Shown here piece by piece: positions 21,648 through 32,600 of a DNA stretch of 64,000 nucleotides (position 1 is the stretch's first letter; each line of letters opens with the position of its first letter). The stretch is taken from NCBI RefSeq assembly GCF_024586455.1, contig NC_065923.1:51468264-51532263 (forward strand), read 5' to 3'. The position numbers and the translations under genes were made by a program. Source of the stretch: Bactrocera neohumeralis. Its lineage: Eukaryota; Arthropoda; Insecta; Diptera; Tephritidae. The notes beneath the pieces are model-generated. The model saw only the letters and a list, made by a program, of their open reading frames with translations, was not told the DNA's origin and ran no database searches.

Positions 21648-22920
21648 CAGAGTCCGGCACTCGAAGTGTAATTAAAAAAGCCATAAATTTGGAAAATTAT
21701 TTTTATATATTTTAAAGTACAAAATGTGTGAAAATAATCATAAATTCAGGACAATTTACTTTTGCTCGATATGACCACCTTTTGCCTTAACTAAGGCCTT
21801 GATACGGTCAAAAAACGAATCACAAGCTGCCGTAATGTGACTTGCTGGAATTTTGGCCCACTCACGGACAATGGCTTTCTTCAGCATGTCGAGACTGGTG
21901 TATTTTTTACTACGGACCTTGCTCTCCAAAATGACCCAGAGAGAATAATCCATTGGATTCGCATCTGGTGAATTCGAGAGCCATTGTGTGGTCGTAATGA
22001 AGTTCGGAACATTGTTTTTCAGCCATTCTTGGTTCACTCGCGCTTTGTGAGACGGTGCTGAGTCTTGTTGAAACGTCCATGGTTTGCGACCGAAATGTTT
22101 GTTTGCCCACGGCTTCAAAGCAGTCTCCAGAACACTTTCCCGATAATATGTCTCTATGAAAACAATTGGAGAGCGCCCATTTGCGGTGACAGCGGCCCAA
22201 ACCATTATTTGTGGCGGGTGCGCCTCCTGGTGGCCAACCGATGACTTAGATTCTCGTATGAATGGTCGGTTTAGTAAACCCTATCGTTTTGAGAGTTTAC
22301 GAATTGCTCAATTGGAAAAATTTTTCGTCAGAAAACACAATGTTCGGAATTTGACCGCTTTTGGCCAAGCGACGCAACTGCTTCGCTCTCTCAAGTCTTA
22401 CTTGTTGCTGCTTCGGTGTGAGATCATGGGCCTTTTGGAACTTGTAAGGCTTGACCTCGTGCTCATTTTTCAATATGCGTCGGATGCTGCGATCGAATAT
22501 TTTCAGTTCTTTAGCGATTTGATTGGCACTTCGTCGTGGATTTCGCTCAAGTCGCTTCTTCACTTTCCGAACCATCTCACGTGACGTTGCAGTCTTTTGA
22601 TGACCACCTCCATGGCGTTTTGCGATGCTACCAGTATCATTGTAACGAGTGATGGTGCGATAAACAAAACTTTATTCACATTAAGATGTTTGAGCTCACG
22701 AACAATTGCTGGCTGTGATTTTCCAGTTAAATATGAAGCAATCACATTATTACGTTTGAATTCCATCGCTGATCACTTTTTTTTGCGTTCTCTTTTGGCA
22801 AAACGCTTTTGTACACTTGTGAACAATACTCCGAACTGTCATTCAGCAAATTTATAAAGAGCTGATTCCAGTGCGACAGCTTGGCGAATGGTCTGAAGTT
22901 GGTTTGAGTGCCGGACCCTG
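21648..22920 (-). mobile_element. DD37D mariner (maT-like), copy 1
   Basis: Flanked by TA at 21646-21647 and 22921-22922. Ends: CAGAGTCCGGCACTCGAAGT on the left and, as reverse complement, CAGGGTCCGGCACTCAAACC on the right. At 1273 bp it is near full length, with the transposase on the minus strand. The same family is at 36342-37637. Confidence 0.88.
21756..22790 (-). pseudogene. DD37D mariner transposase, broken into three frames
   Basis: N-terminal part near 22766: EFKRNNVIASYLTGKSQPAI and VRELKHLNVNKV (first helix-turn-helix), then frameshift. Middle part 22575-22297: MVRKVKKRLERNPRRSANQI, SIRRILKNE, PKQQQVRLERAKQL and IVFSDEKFF with the first catalytic aspartate, then frameshift. C-terminal part 22205-21756: MVWAAVTANGRSPIVF, FQQDSAPSH (second aspartate) and SPDANPMDYSLW (third), ending in GGHIEQK at the normal C-terminus. 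There are 37 residues between the second and third aspartates, the DD37D spacing of maT-type mariners. Relative to copy 2 about seven residues are missing after FIE. Inactive through frameshifts, although all three catalytic residues remain. Confidence 0.85.
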
Positions 22921-22982
22921 TAGCAACAGTACTAACTGCATTTTTTTATATTCAGTACACATTTCTATGTTCACCACTGTAA

Positions 22983-25110
22983 GTACTCAAGTGGCGAGTG
23001 TCTCTTTATGTTTCTGAGTGTAGCGTTGAACTGCTTAACACCGGTAGCACAGTTTCGGTTATTTGCGGCGCACGCTGCCCCTTTCTACACATTATTCACG
23101 GATTCTTTGCGTTGTTTTACCTTTGTTGAACTTTTCTACTGATTTATTTACGACTTTTGTGTGTCTCATATACATACATATGTCTGCATGTATGTTCATA
23201 CACATGCGCCTCATATGATCCATCTTTTTTGGCGGCGAAAGGCTCGTAAATTAATAAAATCTTACTTGTGTTCCCTTTTCGCCTTGGTCTTAATAATACA
23301 ATTTATGTATGTATGTATGCTCGCCTTATTGTTGTTGTAAAGCACTTAAGACAAGCCAGTAATCTCTTTTGGATAACGTTTTTGGAGTGCTTTACAACAG
23401 CTACTGTATTTTGAAAAATTAGTTTTTTCGTTTTCTTTTTCCCTTTTCCACTTTAGATGCCCTTAAGGTGATAAAGTTGTGAATGTGGAAAGTAGTTCAG
23501 GGCGAGCGATTGCATACCATAATTTGTAGATTGAGGGAGAAGGTTAAAAATATGGTTATTGGTTGAGAATACTAATGACAATAAATCGCAGCTGAGTAGT
23601 GGACTGTAGATGGCGCTGTAATTTCAACTCCGAGTAGGGTATTATTCGAGATTTAATTTTTTCATTTTAATGTAAGTGTAATTTCGACAATAGAACTTAG
23701 GAAGATTCTCTCTTTCCCATTATTACGCTTTAAAATTTTAATGACAAGTCATAATACCGGATAAATTCTTGATTCTGTAATAAGACTTTACTAAGCATTT
23801 TCAATGAATGAGAATACTTTTGCAATCGTATGATACGGTAAACTTCCCCAACAAAAACGGAATGAATGTAAATTGATCGAAGCCACCACCATTCAATAAA
23901 AGTTATTGTTGTCGTTGCAAAAGTCCAGCCTTGCAACATGTGCGGCTGATCTCTTCTTCTTCCTCCAAATCCGGTATTTCGGCAACTCTAAGAGATGCTA
24001 AAACTGCTTCATTTCAGAAGATTATTCAAATCAAAGCCACTTGGAAGAAAAAGTAGTCAGCATTTCGATATATATGTAGTACAGACCAATTGAATTTCTT
24101 TTGTTGTTTTATGAGTAAATTCCAAGTACAATGTACACTAGGGTCTAAAATGTTAGGTAAGTATCGACTAGGATCTAAGTTGGGACTTCTTCAGCTTCGC
24201 AAAGTTATTCTTAACAAATTTACATATTCTCACGTTTCGTTTCAGATTTCGTCATGTTCAACCTCAGCAATGGATGTTCAAATTTAGGTATTTCAAATTC
24301 ATCTTATCTAGATGTTTTCTGAAATTCAATCAATTCCGTAGACTATAGGATTTCCAACGAGCTCACAAAACAAAAATCATGGCGTAAACTGAAGGTGATG
24401 AAAGCATATTGTGATCTCAAATGTTATAAGGGAGCTGGAATTGGTGCTTGACAAGTCCTTCGTGACTTCAATTTTGGTAATGTATTTCCAACAGCTGTGG
24501 TAATTGTTCCAGCCTAAGTGAGAAAAATAAACCACACTCTACTTTAAGTTACCTTATAACAATAAATTGGATGGATTATAGAGAACGATAACAAAAAGGC
24601 GAAGCGTGAGGTGCCTAAAATTGAAGATAAGGTTTTAGATTTTTCGAAATTACTAATAATATAAATCTAGATTTGCGATGGGGTATTGGTTATCTATGCG
24701 TGATTTTAACTTTAACTATATTGAAATATTTCAAAGGCGAGTTCTGCGATGTTCGAGCGAACTCTGGACGAGGTTTAGTGAATTTCAATGGAGAACTTAT
24801 AAAAACAGAGAGGGTTTTTTGCATTTGTGAAGGCAAGGTTACAGATTTTGTGGATGAGATTTTGTGGTTAAAACAATTTCAAGCTAGAATTATTATAAGG
24901 TCGATGAACACAGCTTTATTTTGAAACAAGAAATCCGGTATTTAGAGAACAATAGTTTTAGGACGATCTTGATGTGTTGCAAAGTTAAAATTAAGTGGAG
25001 AAGGTTTTAGCCCTTCACTCTCATTTCCTGGCTAGGCCTCAGGCAAATGCTGTAGGAACAGAATAAAGTATTCGCTAGCTAAATTATTACATAAGGATAT
25101 TGGTCAAATA
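22983..25110. other. Spacer, no gene recognised
   Basis: Contains TACATA/TGTATG tracts at 23165-23200 and 23306-23322. The open frames at 23730-23939 (minus), 24090-24287 and 24673-24924 (83 codons) have no recognisable motif. Confidence 0.45.
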
Positions 25111-25116
25111 TATTAA

Positions 25117-25215
25117 TCCTAGAACACCTGATTCTAGCTTGCCCAGCAATTTGTTGAAGTAGACTCAATGCCCTAGGTTTCAACTACATGGTCAGGGTTC
25201 ACGTCGTGCCCAGCA
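25117..25215 (+). pseudogene. LINE C-terminal scrap
   Basis: Encodes LEHLILACPAIC, a stop, then SRLNALGF. It closely matches 26957-27010 at the DNA level (CTAGAACACCTGATTCTAG then TTGCCCAGCAATTTGT). This is the cysteine/histidine-containing tail found after the RNase H domain of R1/I/LOA-type LINEs. Confidence 0.6.
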
Positions 25216-25230
25216 AGCACATGGAATTGT

Positions 25231-26519
25231 TCAGAATTGTTATTTTATCAACTGCTCTGCCTGATGGATTTGGTAACCTAATCAACATTTTTCAGAGCTC
25301 AGAGCCCACATTGCCACGCAGCAATGTGGCTACTCTTAATCTTTCAGCCACTTTGTATAGACTTCACGGTGTTGAATCGTTGAAGAATTATTTCATCAGA
25401 AACCGTAGTTAAGCAATCATGCAATATTTAATAGAGACAACTTGGAAATGCTTTAATTGATTACGATACACACACGCACAGATGATTTTAATTGGATTGA
25501 CAAATGGTGATGGGCACGCAATGCGCGTTTTCTCAGGAAACTGAGGCACTCAAAACGAAAAAAACCGATCACAAGACAAAAAAATGCCGTAAAGCTGAAA
25601 AAACATATAAATGAACGAATAAGAATTATGTATTAAAGACATTAAAAATAACCGGAAATTAAACGAATATTTTTACAAGAATTAATTCTCGTGAAAACAA
25701 TAAACATAAATATTACGACTGCCACTAATTCGATTAGAAATATGCTAACAAGTAGCGCTATAATTTCAAATACATGAAGAAGAGGAGGAAGAAGAAGCTA
25801 GTAAATCAAAATATGAATTTTTAATAACTATCTAAACTGGAAGTGCGCTGAGAGTAGCAGAGAGAAGCACTTGGGGAAGAAGCGGCAACAAAATCAATTC
25901 ACGAACAACGGAAATATGTGGAATTATGCGGGTTTCCGCTGTTGGCAGAGTCATAATTATTAATTTATTAAAAAAGTGTACGTTTTGTTGTGGCGGGAAT
26001 TGAGTGAGAGCTTTTATTTTATGTTTAGTGTTCGTATTTTGGTTCATTGTTTCACTCGCTGTTCTGAATAATTAGTTGGACAATGGCAAGAGAAAAATAT
26101 TTTTTTTCTTAAAATTTATTAAGAAATGTCAATCAAACATTTGACGCGCTCTTGTACATAATCAATAATAGTTGTCAATAATTTCCGAAACCAAAGGTTT
26201 AACGTCATGCAAGTATGAAGGCAGGAAAGGCTTAGAGAACAAAGGAGAAGAGTTCTCGGTGACAGCTGGTGGTGTTGTAGAATTTATTCGGTACGAAGGA
26301 GCGCAGTAAAACGAAGCGAAAGTTAACTTTTATTAACGCTAACTCTTCAAAATGCGAGATTTTCACTACTTATCATGCTGCTCATGGCAGCAGAGGGTAT
26401 TGGCAAAGGGAAGATAATGTCGGCACAACAAATGAGGGTCTTAGGGGAAGCCATGAGAGGGCGTTACGAAGGGGGTAAACTTCACAAAGAAGTTTAAAGT
26501 TACTCTCGGCAGTAAGGGG
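25231..26519. other. Spacer, no gene recognised
   Basis: AT-rich. The 74-codon frame at 25188-25412 begins in the LINE scrap and continues into unrelated sequence. A stretch at 26220-26510 is GA-rich and may be further decayed LINE, but I could not read a protein there. Confidence 0.4.
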
Positions 26520-27062
26520 GAGTGATTCCACTATTGAGGGGCAGCACTATCATTTTGGCGGTACTAAAAGCGATGTCTGCTTATGAAGACAAATTGCTAT
26601 TAGTGAACACCTGATCTGGATGACGGGACATAAAGAGTAGGCAGAAATAAGCTGGCCGACGAACTAGCCCGCTCTGCGGCATATTCCAGGTTGATGGGGT
26701 CAGTACCATGCATTGCGGTGGAGAGAATGGAAAGAGAACGGCATTGGCAGTAGGCAACTGAAATACTCCACACCAAGTTGCTACTGGGAAATTACAACCT
26801 AGGGAAGTTTAGATATGTGATCAACCTGCTCCGAGACAAATTCTTCTTGTCGCGCTTTATACTGGGTACTGTAGATTCAAGGAACAATTGTCCAACACGG
26901 GGATAGTCTCTAGCGCAAACTGCCGGATTTCCGACATGGAACAGGAAACTCTAGAACACCTGATTCTAGATTGCCCAGCAATTTGTAGTAGCAGGCTCAG
27001 GGCACTAGGATCCATCTACGTGGATCACTCCACGTCACTCGTGGAATTATTAGAGTGCTGAC
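26520..27062 (+). pseudogene. LINE RNase H domain and C-terminus
   Basis: About 26615-26720 encodes in two frames WMTGHKE, then NKLADELARSAAYSRLMG, matching the GH-x-x-x-GN-x-x-AD-x-LAR motif of LINE RNase H. It continues ERMERERHWQ and, after frame changes, ANCRISDMEQETLEHLILD, CPAICSSRLRALGS and VELLEC with a stop at about 27062. RNase H removes RNA from the RNA/DNA hybrid during LINE reverse transcription. The polymerase itself is absent and several stops and frameshifts are present. The spacing C...H...C after the domain is typical of R1/I/LOA-group elements. Confidence 0.72.
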
Positions 27063-28986
27063 CTTTGTGACCAGATGTGATATGGAAGAGGAGGGCGCAA
27101 TAGACCATAGGTCCCAGTGTAAAACCTCAATTATTTTCCATCTTTCTGTTTCCGTAAAATTCAAAATATCGTAATCCAATTATTTTTTGGGGAATTTAGA
27201 TTGCCTCACTAAAAATTATTTTAAGATCTGTATTTGATTATTGCATTGTGGTCTGTCGCTCGAAAATATGCTGATTTTATTCAAAAAGTCATATTTTTCA
27301 AACTTGCCCTCTATAATAATAAACAATGAAGAAATGAATTCATCCTACAAGATTTATTACCCGTGTTTACTTCGTTTGCAACTTTTAACCGCTTTCCCAA
27401 AATTATACATTCTTTCAGATTCAAAAGTAAAACCTTCTTTCAATGATTTAAATATTTGAAGCAAATCTGGAGATGTTCTAGGTTGCTCAGAAGGAAAACT
27501 GTTTCTCATCAATCCATAATCACATTTCATAAACCACTTGCTAGACTCGACAGTGAGGAATCTCTTTACTAGAATTCCTGAAAGTTTAAGGGTATTTCAG
27601 TCTTGGTTCCCATAAATGGTTCAGAAAGAAAATCTTCACTCATAGATCCCAAATCAAATATCATAAAATTCTCAGAAGCATGGTGGGTGAGAAAACTTTA
27701 TAAAGACAGCTTGTGGGTTCGAATTATATACTTTACTGTTAGTTCAGAAGGTAAATTATTTATAATCGATCTAAAATGACGACTTGGATCCCATAGGAGC
27801 CTCATAAATTTCAAAAAACAGCAGACTGTGTGAACATCTAGTTCTGGAATGCTTAAAGCTGACTAGAACATAGTCCAGGAGGTAAATCCTGATGATGTGC
27901 GCATTTTTGGAAAAACATACGAGCTTTCAAGTACAAAAAGCTAATATGGAGCAATTATAGACTTGAAATAGAAATAAAATTATAATTGTTCGGGAATGAC
28001 AGCACAACAGGGGTGCAATGAACTAACAGCAACAACAACAGTATGGCAACTGCGACTGCACATCGCTCAAATATGTAGTTATAAGATTTTCACCATGCAA
28101 ACGGTGCTCGTTGCTCGGCTCTGCTTGATGGAACGTCATGGGTTCGAGCCACTCCACGCGCCGCCACTTTGCCCTCGCTGACTCTGACTGCCTGCGGGCT
28201 GTGGACTGCGGCCTGCTGGCTATTCGTTAGTCATTTTCGAATGCTAGTAAAAAAAATACAAAAGCAACTACAACAAAAAACAGGAGCCATGGTAATCAAA
28301 AGCAATTTTCCTAAAACCTAATATAACTCAACCACTGCCGCTGCTGTTGCTGTGGCTGTTACTTCGCGTGTTTTGGCATTTTACTATTGTTGCTTTTATT
28401 GCTATTCGCCTATTTCTCCATTTCCAACTTATTTTCATTGCTTTCGCCGCACTGTCATTTGATTATGAAGCATGAAAATGAAATGCGAAATATAAAAAGT
28501 GATTAATGAACTCATCAGGTGAGAGAAGCTGCACACATACAGTTACGCATATGCACTTTTCTTCAAAATAAAGTCGAAAATAATAATAGTAAAAGAAACA
28601 CTCAAACATGGAGCCAAACATGTCGTGTTTTCTAGCCTAAAGGGGCAAATAAACCTCCTCAACCCGCAGCTACCAATCAATGGAGAGACGGGTGTGTGAA
28701 TAGGTATGTGGCAACGAGTAGAAAAGGTGGGGAAATGCGCGCTGCCAAGTCCAAAGGAATTATGCATGTGGAAAATTAGAAAAAAAAACTGAAGACAGTC
28801 TGGCAATAATTTATACAACAAACGAAATTATTCAATAATAAGTTTATAAGTCCGTCAACGCTGAATACTTGATTTTGATAAATTGCTAATTAGCATGTGA
28901 GCGCTCAGAAAATAAGACAGATGATTAATGAGCAACAGTGCAACAACCACTGGCGCGCACTGGTGAAACTGTAAATTAAAAAAAAA
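27063..28986. other. Spacer with weak periodic repeats at 27410-27900
   Basis: Blocks like GCTCAGAAGGAAAACTGTTT, GTTCAGAAAGAAAATCTTCA and GTTCAGAAGGTAAATTATTT recur near 27485, 27616 and 27740, roughly every 125-130 bases. Otherwise AT-rich with CAACAACAA at 28028-28040 and GCTGCCGCTGCTGTTGCTGT-like sequence near 28335. Frames at 27241, 27996 and 28543 show no recognisable protein. Confidence 0.4.
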
Positions 28987-28987
28987 C

Positions 28988-30042
28988 AGTAAGGAAGGGC
29001 TAAGTTCGGGTGTCACCGAACATTTTATACTCTCGCATGATAAAGTGATAATCGAGATTTCATTATACGTCATTTACATATTTTTCAAATACCGTATTTG
29101 TGTAAAGTTTTATTCCGCTATCATCATTGATTCCTAATGTACTATATATTATACAGAAAAGGCATCAGATGGAATTCAAAATAGCGTTATATTGGAAGAA
29201 GGCGTGGTTGTGAACCGATTTCACCCATATTTCGTACATGTCATCAGGGTGTTAAAAAAATATTATATACCAAATTTCATTGAAATCGGTTGAGTAGTTC
29301 CTGAGATATGATTTTTGGTCCATAAGTGGGCGACGCCACGCCCATTTTCAATTAAAAAAAAAAGCCTGGGTGCAGCTTCCTTCTGCCATTTCATCCGTAA
29401 AATTTAGTGTTTCTGACGTTTTTTGTTAGTCGGTTAACGTACTTTTAGTGATTTTCAACATAACCTTTGTATGGGAGCTGGGAGCGGTTATTATCCGATT
29501 TTTTGAACTGTATATGGAAATGCCTGAAGAAAACGACTCTATAGAATTTGGTTGACATAGCTATAGTAGTTTCCGAGATATGTACAAAAAACTTAGTATG
29601 GGGCGGGGCCACGCCCACTTTTCCAAAAAAATTACGTCCAAATATGTTCCTCCCTAATGCGAACCTTTGTTCCAAATTTCACTTTAATATCTTTATTTAT
29701 GGCTTTGTTATGATACTTTATAGGTTTTCGGTTTTCGCCATTTTGTGGGCGTGGCAGTGGGCCGATTTTGCCCATCTTCGAACTTAACCTTCTTATGGAG
29801 CCAAGAAATACGTGTACTAAGTTTCATCATGATATCTCAATTTTTACTCAAGTTACAGCTTGCACGGACAGACGGACGGACGGACAGACAGACATCCGGA
29901 TTTCAACTCTACTCGTCACCCTGATCACTTTGGTATATATAACCCTATATCTGACTCTTTTAGTTTTAGGACTTACAAACAACCGTTATGTGAACAAAAC
30001 TATAATACTCTCCTTAGCAACTTTGTTGCGAGAGTATAAAAA
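28988..30042 (+). repeat. 1.05-kb DINE-1-like element, copy A
   Basis: Begins GTAAGGAAGGGCTAAGTTCG, then GTGTCACCGAACATTTTATA and CTCTCGCATGA; ends AACTTTGTTGCGAGAGTATA. In between are GGGCGTGGC-type blocks, a GACGGACGGACGGACAGACA run at about 29870-29890, and CCTGATCACTTTGGTATATA. Reverse-orientation copies are at 46690-47697 and 55096-56130. The tandem GGAC run next to a TGATC/TATATA block, the AGAGTATAAA end and the lack of coding capacity parallel Drosophila DINE-1. The short frames inside differ between copies and are not genes. Confidence 0.75.
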
Positions 30043-30224
30043 TTTTAGTATTTTTTGTAGGCAATGACATACATGTTTAAAATCGGCTAGGAAAATCTTG
30101 AATTGCGGGTCAGCAACGAATATCTGTACGTACATTTTTTTAGATTTTCTGCCTTCATTTTAGCGAAGTTGTTTTAGAAAATATATTTTTACAGCATTTC
30201 ACTTATTATCACCTCTTTTTCCCT

Positions 30225-30655
30225 GAAATTAACAAGCCGTGGCTGAGAGGCCGTGGAGAGTCGATTCGGCGCCGTCCGCAGCAACTCGGACTGTCGTATG
30301 GAACGACTTGGCGCATTTTACGTCGAGATCTTAAACTGTAAGCATACAAAATACATCTTGTACAAGAATTGAAACCGCTCGACCTTCCCAAGCGACATCG
30401 GTTAGCGCTATGTCTCCTCGACTTCCAAAAAGATCCGACGTTTTCGAGCCAAATTTTGTTCAGCGATAAGACCCATTTTTATCGCAATGGGAATGTAAGC
30501 AAGCAAAATTACCGCATTTGAGGCGAAGAACAAGCTGAAGAGATACAAGAGATGCCATTTCATCCAGAAAAAACAACGGTTTGGTTTGGTTTGTGGGCAG
30601 GTGGAATCATCGGTCCATATTACTTACAAAATGATGCCCATTTACAATAGATTTC
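30225..30655 (+). pseudogene. Tc1/mariner-type transposase fragment
   Basis: Read across frames: RRRPQQLGLSYGTTWRILRR, DLKL, KIHLVQELKPLDLPKRH, FSSQILFSDKTHFYRNGN (first catalytic aspartate in FSD), KQNYRI, EEIQEMPFHPEKTTVWFGLW, AGGIIGPYYLQNDA. This is the second helix-turn-helix and the start of the catalytic core of the same insect Tc1/mariner lineage as 40945-41760. Several stops and frameshifts; the second and third catalytic residues are missing because the match ends at about 30650. Confidence 0.75.
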
Positions 30656-30656
30656 C

Positions 30657-31880
30657 TTCTACTATACTACTCACAAATGGCCACCCTTAAACAATATATA
30701 CAAAATTATCACTAAGTACTTTTTTAAGTGTGAAAAAAGCAGTTCCGAAGGTCGCCTAATATAATCGGATGTATTTCACTACTTACAAGAACTGCTTTGC
30801 ATCCGATGATCCACACGCAGTATTATTGTAGAAAGCTCATCGATTAAAGATTTTTTGCGTCTGTACGCAAGGACAAGTGGTTATGAAATTAAAAAAAAAG
30901 GATCGGAAGGGCTTGAAATACTTTTCCTTTCTTTTACTCCCAGGCATAAATCAGGTTTTTTGACAGCTTTAATGACCTTCCAAAGCGATGGTCATGGTCT
31001 GTGAATACGATAATCTAGGTCCAAGGTGACGGGAATAATATGTATAGGTGTAGATTAAGGTTTATCACCCAGTAGGTCAATGATTTTTTAATAGAGGCGG
31101 TCGGAGTAAGTATTATAATGAAGCATACAATATTATTTCCTCACGAATCAAGAGATTATTAAAAAAATAATAATTTTTAAAAATCTCTTAACTTAAATAA
31201 CTTGTTTGTGATCCATTAGATCGACGTATATGGACTTATTGAAGGAAAATATTCGGTTACGTACGGGCACAGATCACTTAACTGTTGAAACACCTATGCC
31301 GTGTGATGTCAAAAACCTCGAATCGATGAACTTTGACCCTATCAAAAACTTATTTAAGGGGCCAATATTGACCCCAATAGTCTGGTTCACCGAAAGTGTG
31401 AAAGGATGCTTTAGATGAAAGCTAGACATGCGAGAAAAGAGTGTCGCGATGTTTTCTTCTCACTTTTCTTCAAACAACGCTGACAGTTGACGTGAAAATA
31501 TTTAGTCCGATTAGAAATCTTAAAACTGCGGCAATTTGAATATTAACTTAAAGAAGCTCTTGCATTTTACTCTGGATTAGAAGGGTCTAGCAAAAGTAAA
31601 AATTCTATTATTATTTAAAAATTTGTATATATGTACATATGATGTATTCGAATATTAACTGTCCTTCAATTGCAATATTTTAGTATTTCCCATAAAAATC
31701 CGACAAAACAAAAAAAAAAAGCAAAAAATAAATTCTCACATAAAATTCATTTGGAAGCAACAGCTAAACGCGGAGGCGATGGTTCTGCTAAACAGACATA
31801 CGAATAAAATAACAACTATAACAACAAACAGCATACGAGAGACACTCCCAATTATTTGTTAAATTTATGAATTAAACATA
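30657..31880. other. Spacer, no gene recognised
   Basis: AT-rich. The 62-codon frame at 31230-31418 has no family resemblance. Confidence 0.45.
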
Positions 31881-31883
31881 TTT

Positions 31884-32600
31884 TTGCATTTTGCCGTTGT
31901 TATAAAACAATTTTTCATTTCCTCTTACAGACATGGTCATAAAAATATTTCGTGGCTAAGAAATATTACGATATATATATATGTATTATACATATATATG
32001 TATGGTTATATGTATAGTACTTCGTTGATGTTGTCCAAACGCAGCGAAAACGCTACCAAATGTGGGCGTGCACCGCCACCAGCCACCTCCACCGCTGGGA
32101 TCAGTAGTCGCCACCAGCCGCACCGACCGACTGAAGTAGCAACAATTGCAAGTTGCAGCAAATTGCATGGCCATTGCAGTTCGTTGCCACTGTCGCACGG
32201 GTGGGTTGGTCGCTCGCCATAAGACACACGTCGCCTCTGAGCTGCCTGCTGGTAGCTTTTTGTTGGCCGTCGTCCGTCGTCCGCGGTCCGTTGTTCGTCG
32301 GCGTTTGTTGTCGTTTGTCGTAAAATAAAATGCGATTTTCAAGACGTTGCTTTGACATTTTGCATTGCAAAATGACGTTTGTAAAGGCAGCCGGAATAGC
32401 GAGAGGGCGCGGAAGCCTAGAGTTGGTGTGGAGCAATAAAACCACTGGTACTGGGTGCACAGCTATTACAACGGCAAGACAAATGACAATGCGAAGCGTT
32501 AAAATGGGTGCGACGGTAGTTGAATATATACGTATGCATTCGTATATTGGCAATAAGGATGCAAGGAATGGTGCATACAAGACTTACATAACTTGAAATA
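31884..32600. other. GC-richer block open in many frames
   Basis: Between about 32035 and 32560 the sequence is far richer in G+C than its surroundings and open in several frames, the longest 159 codons (32101-32580, minus) and 112 codons (31884-32222, plus). The frames overlap on both strands and none shows a known domain, so the openness follows from composition. Near 32265-32320 are repeated GTCGTCCGTCGTCCG and GTTGTCGTTTGTCG units. It could be the promoter or leader region of a host gene; no splice or start signal decides this. Confidence 0.35.

Larger units (their letters stand above)
21196..22979. mobile_element. Possible Tc1-like shell around a second transposon
   Basis: TACAGTGGCGGATAAGGAAT at 21194 and, as reverse complement, TACAGTGGTGAACATAGAAA ending at 22981 face each other, each bounded by TA. 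Between them lies the complete element 21648-22920. If real, the shell is a non-autonomous Tc1-like element of about 510 bp that was itself invaded. No transposase of its own is visible. Confidence 0.3.

Noticed and set aside
24673..24924. 83-codon frame with a hydrophobic start resembling a signal peptide
   Set aside because: No recognisable domain, no splice context and AT-rich codon use like the spacer; not supported.
28110..28165. tRNA-like B-box GGTTCGAGCC
   Set aside because: The A-box is poor and no cloverleaf can be drawn; probably chance.
29445..30067. Open frames in the 1.05-kb repeat, also seen near 46997 and 55338
   Set aside because: They recur because the repeat recurs; frames differ between copies and no domain is present, so they are non-coding DINE-1-like sequence.
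32101..32580. 159-codon minus-strand open frame as a gene
   Set aside because: It lies in a GC-rich island where nearly every frame is open; no motif and no start context. Recorded as an island, not as a CDS.
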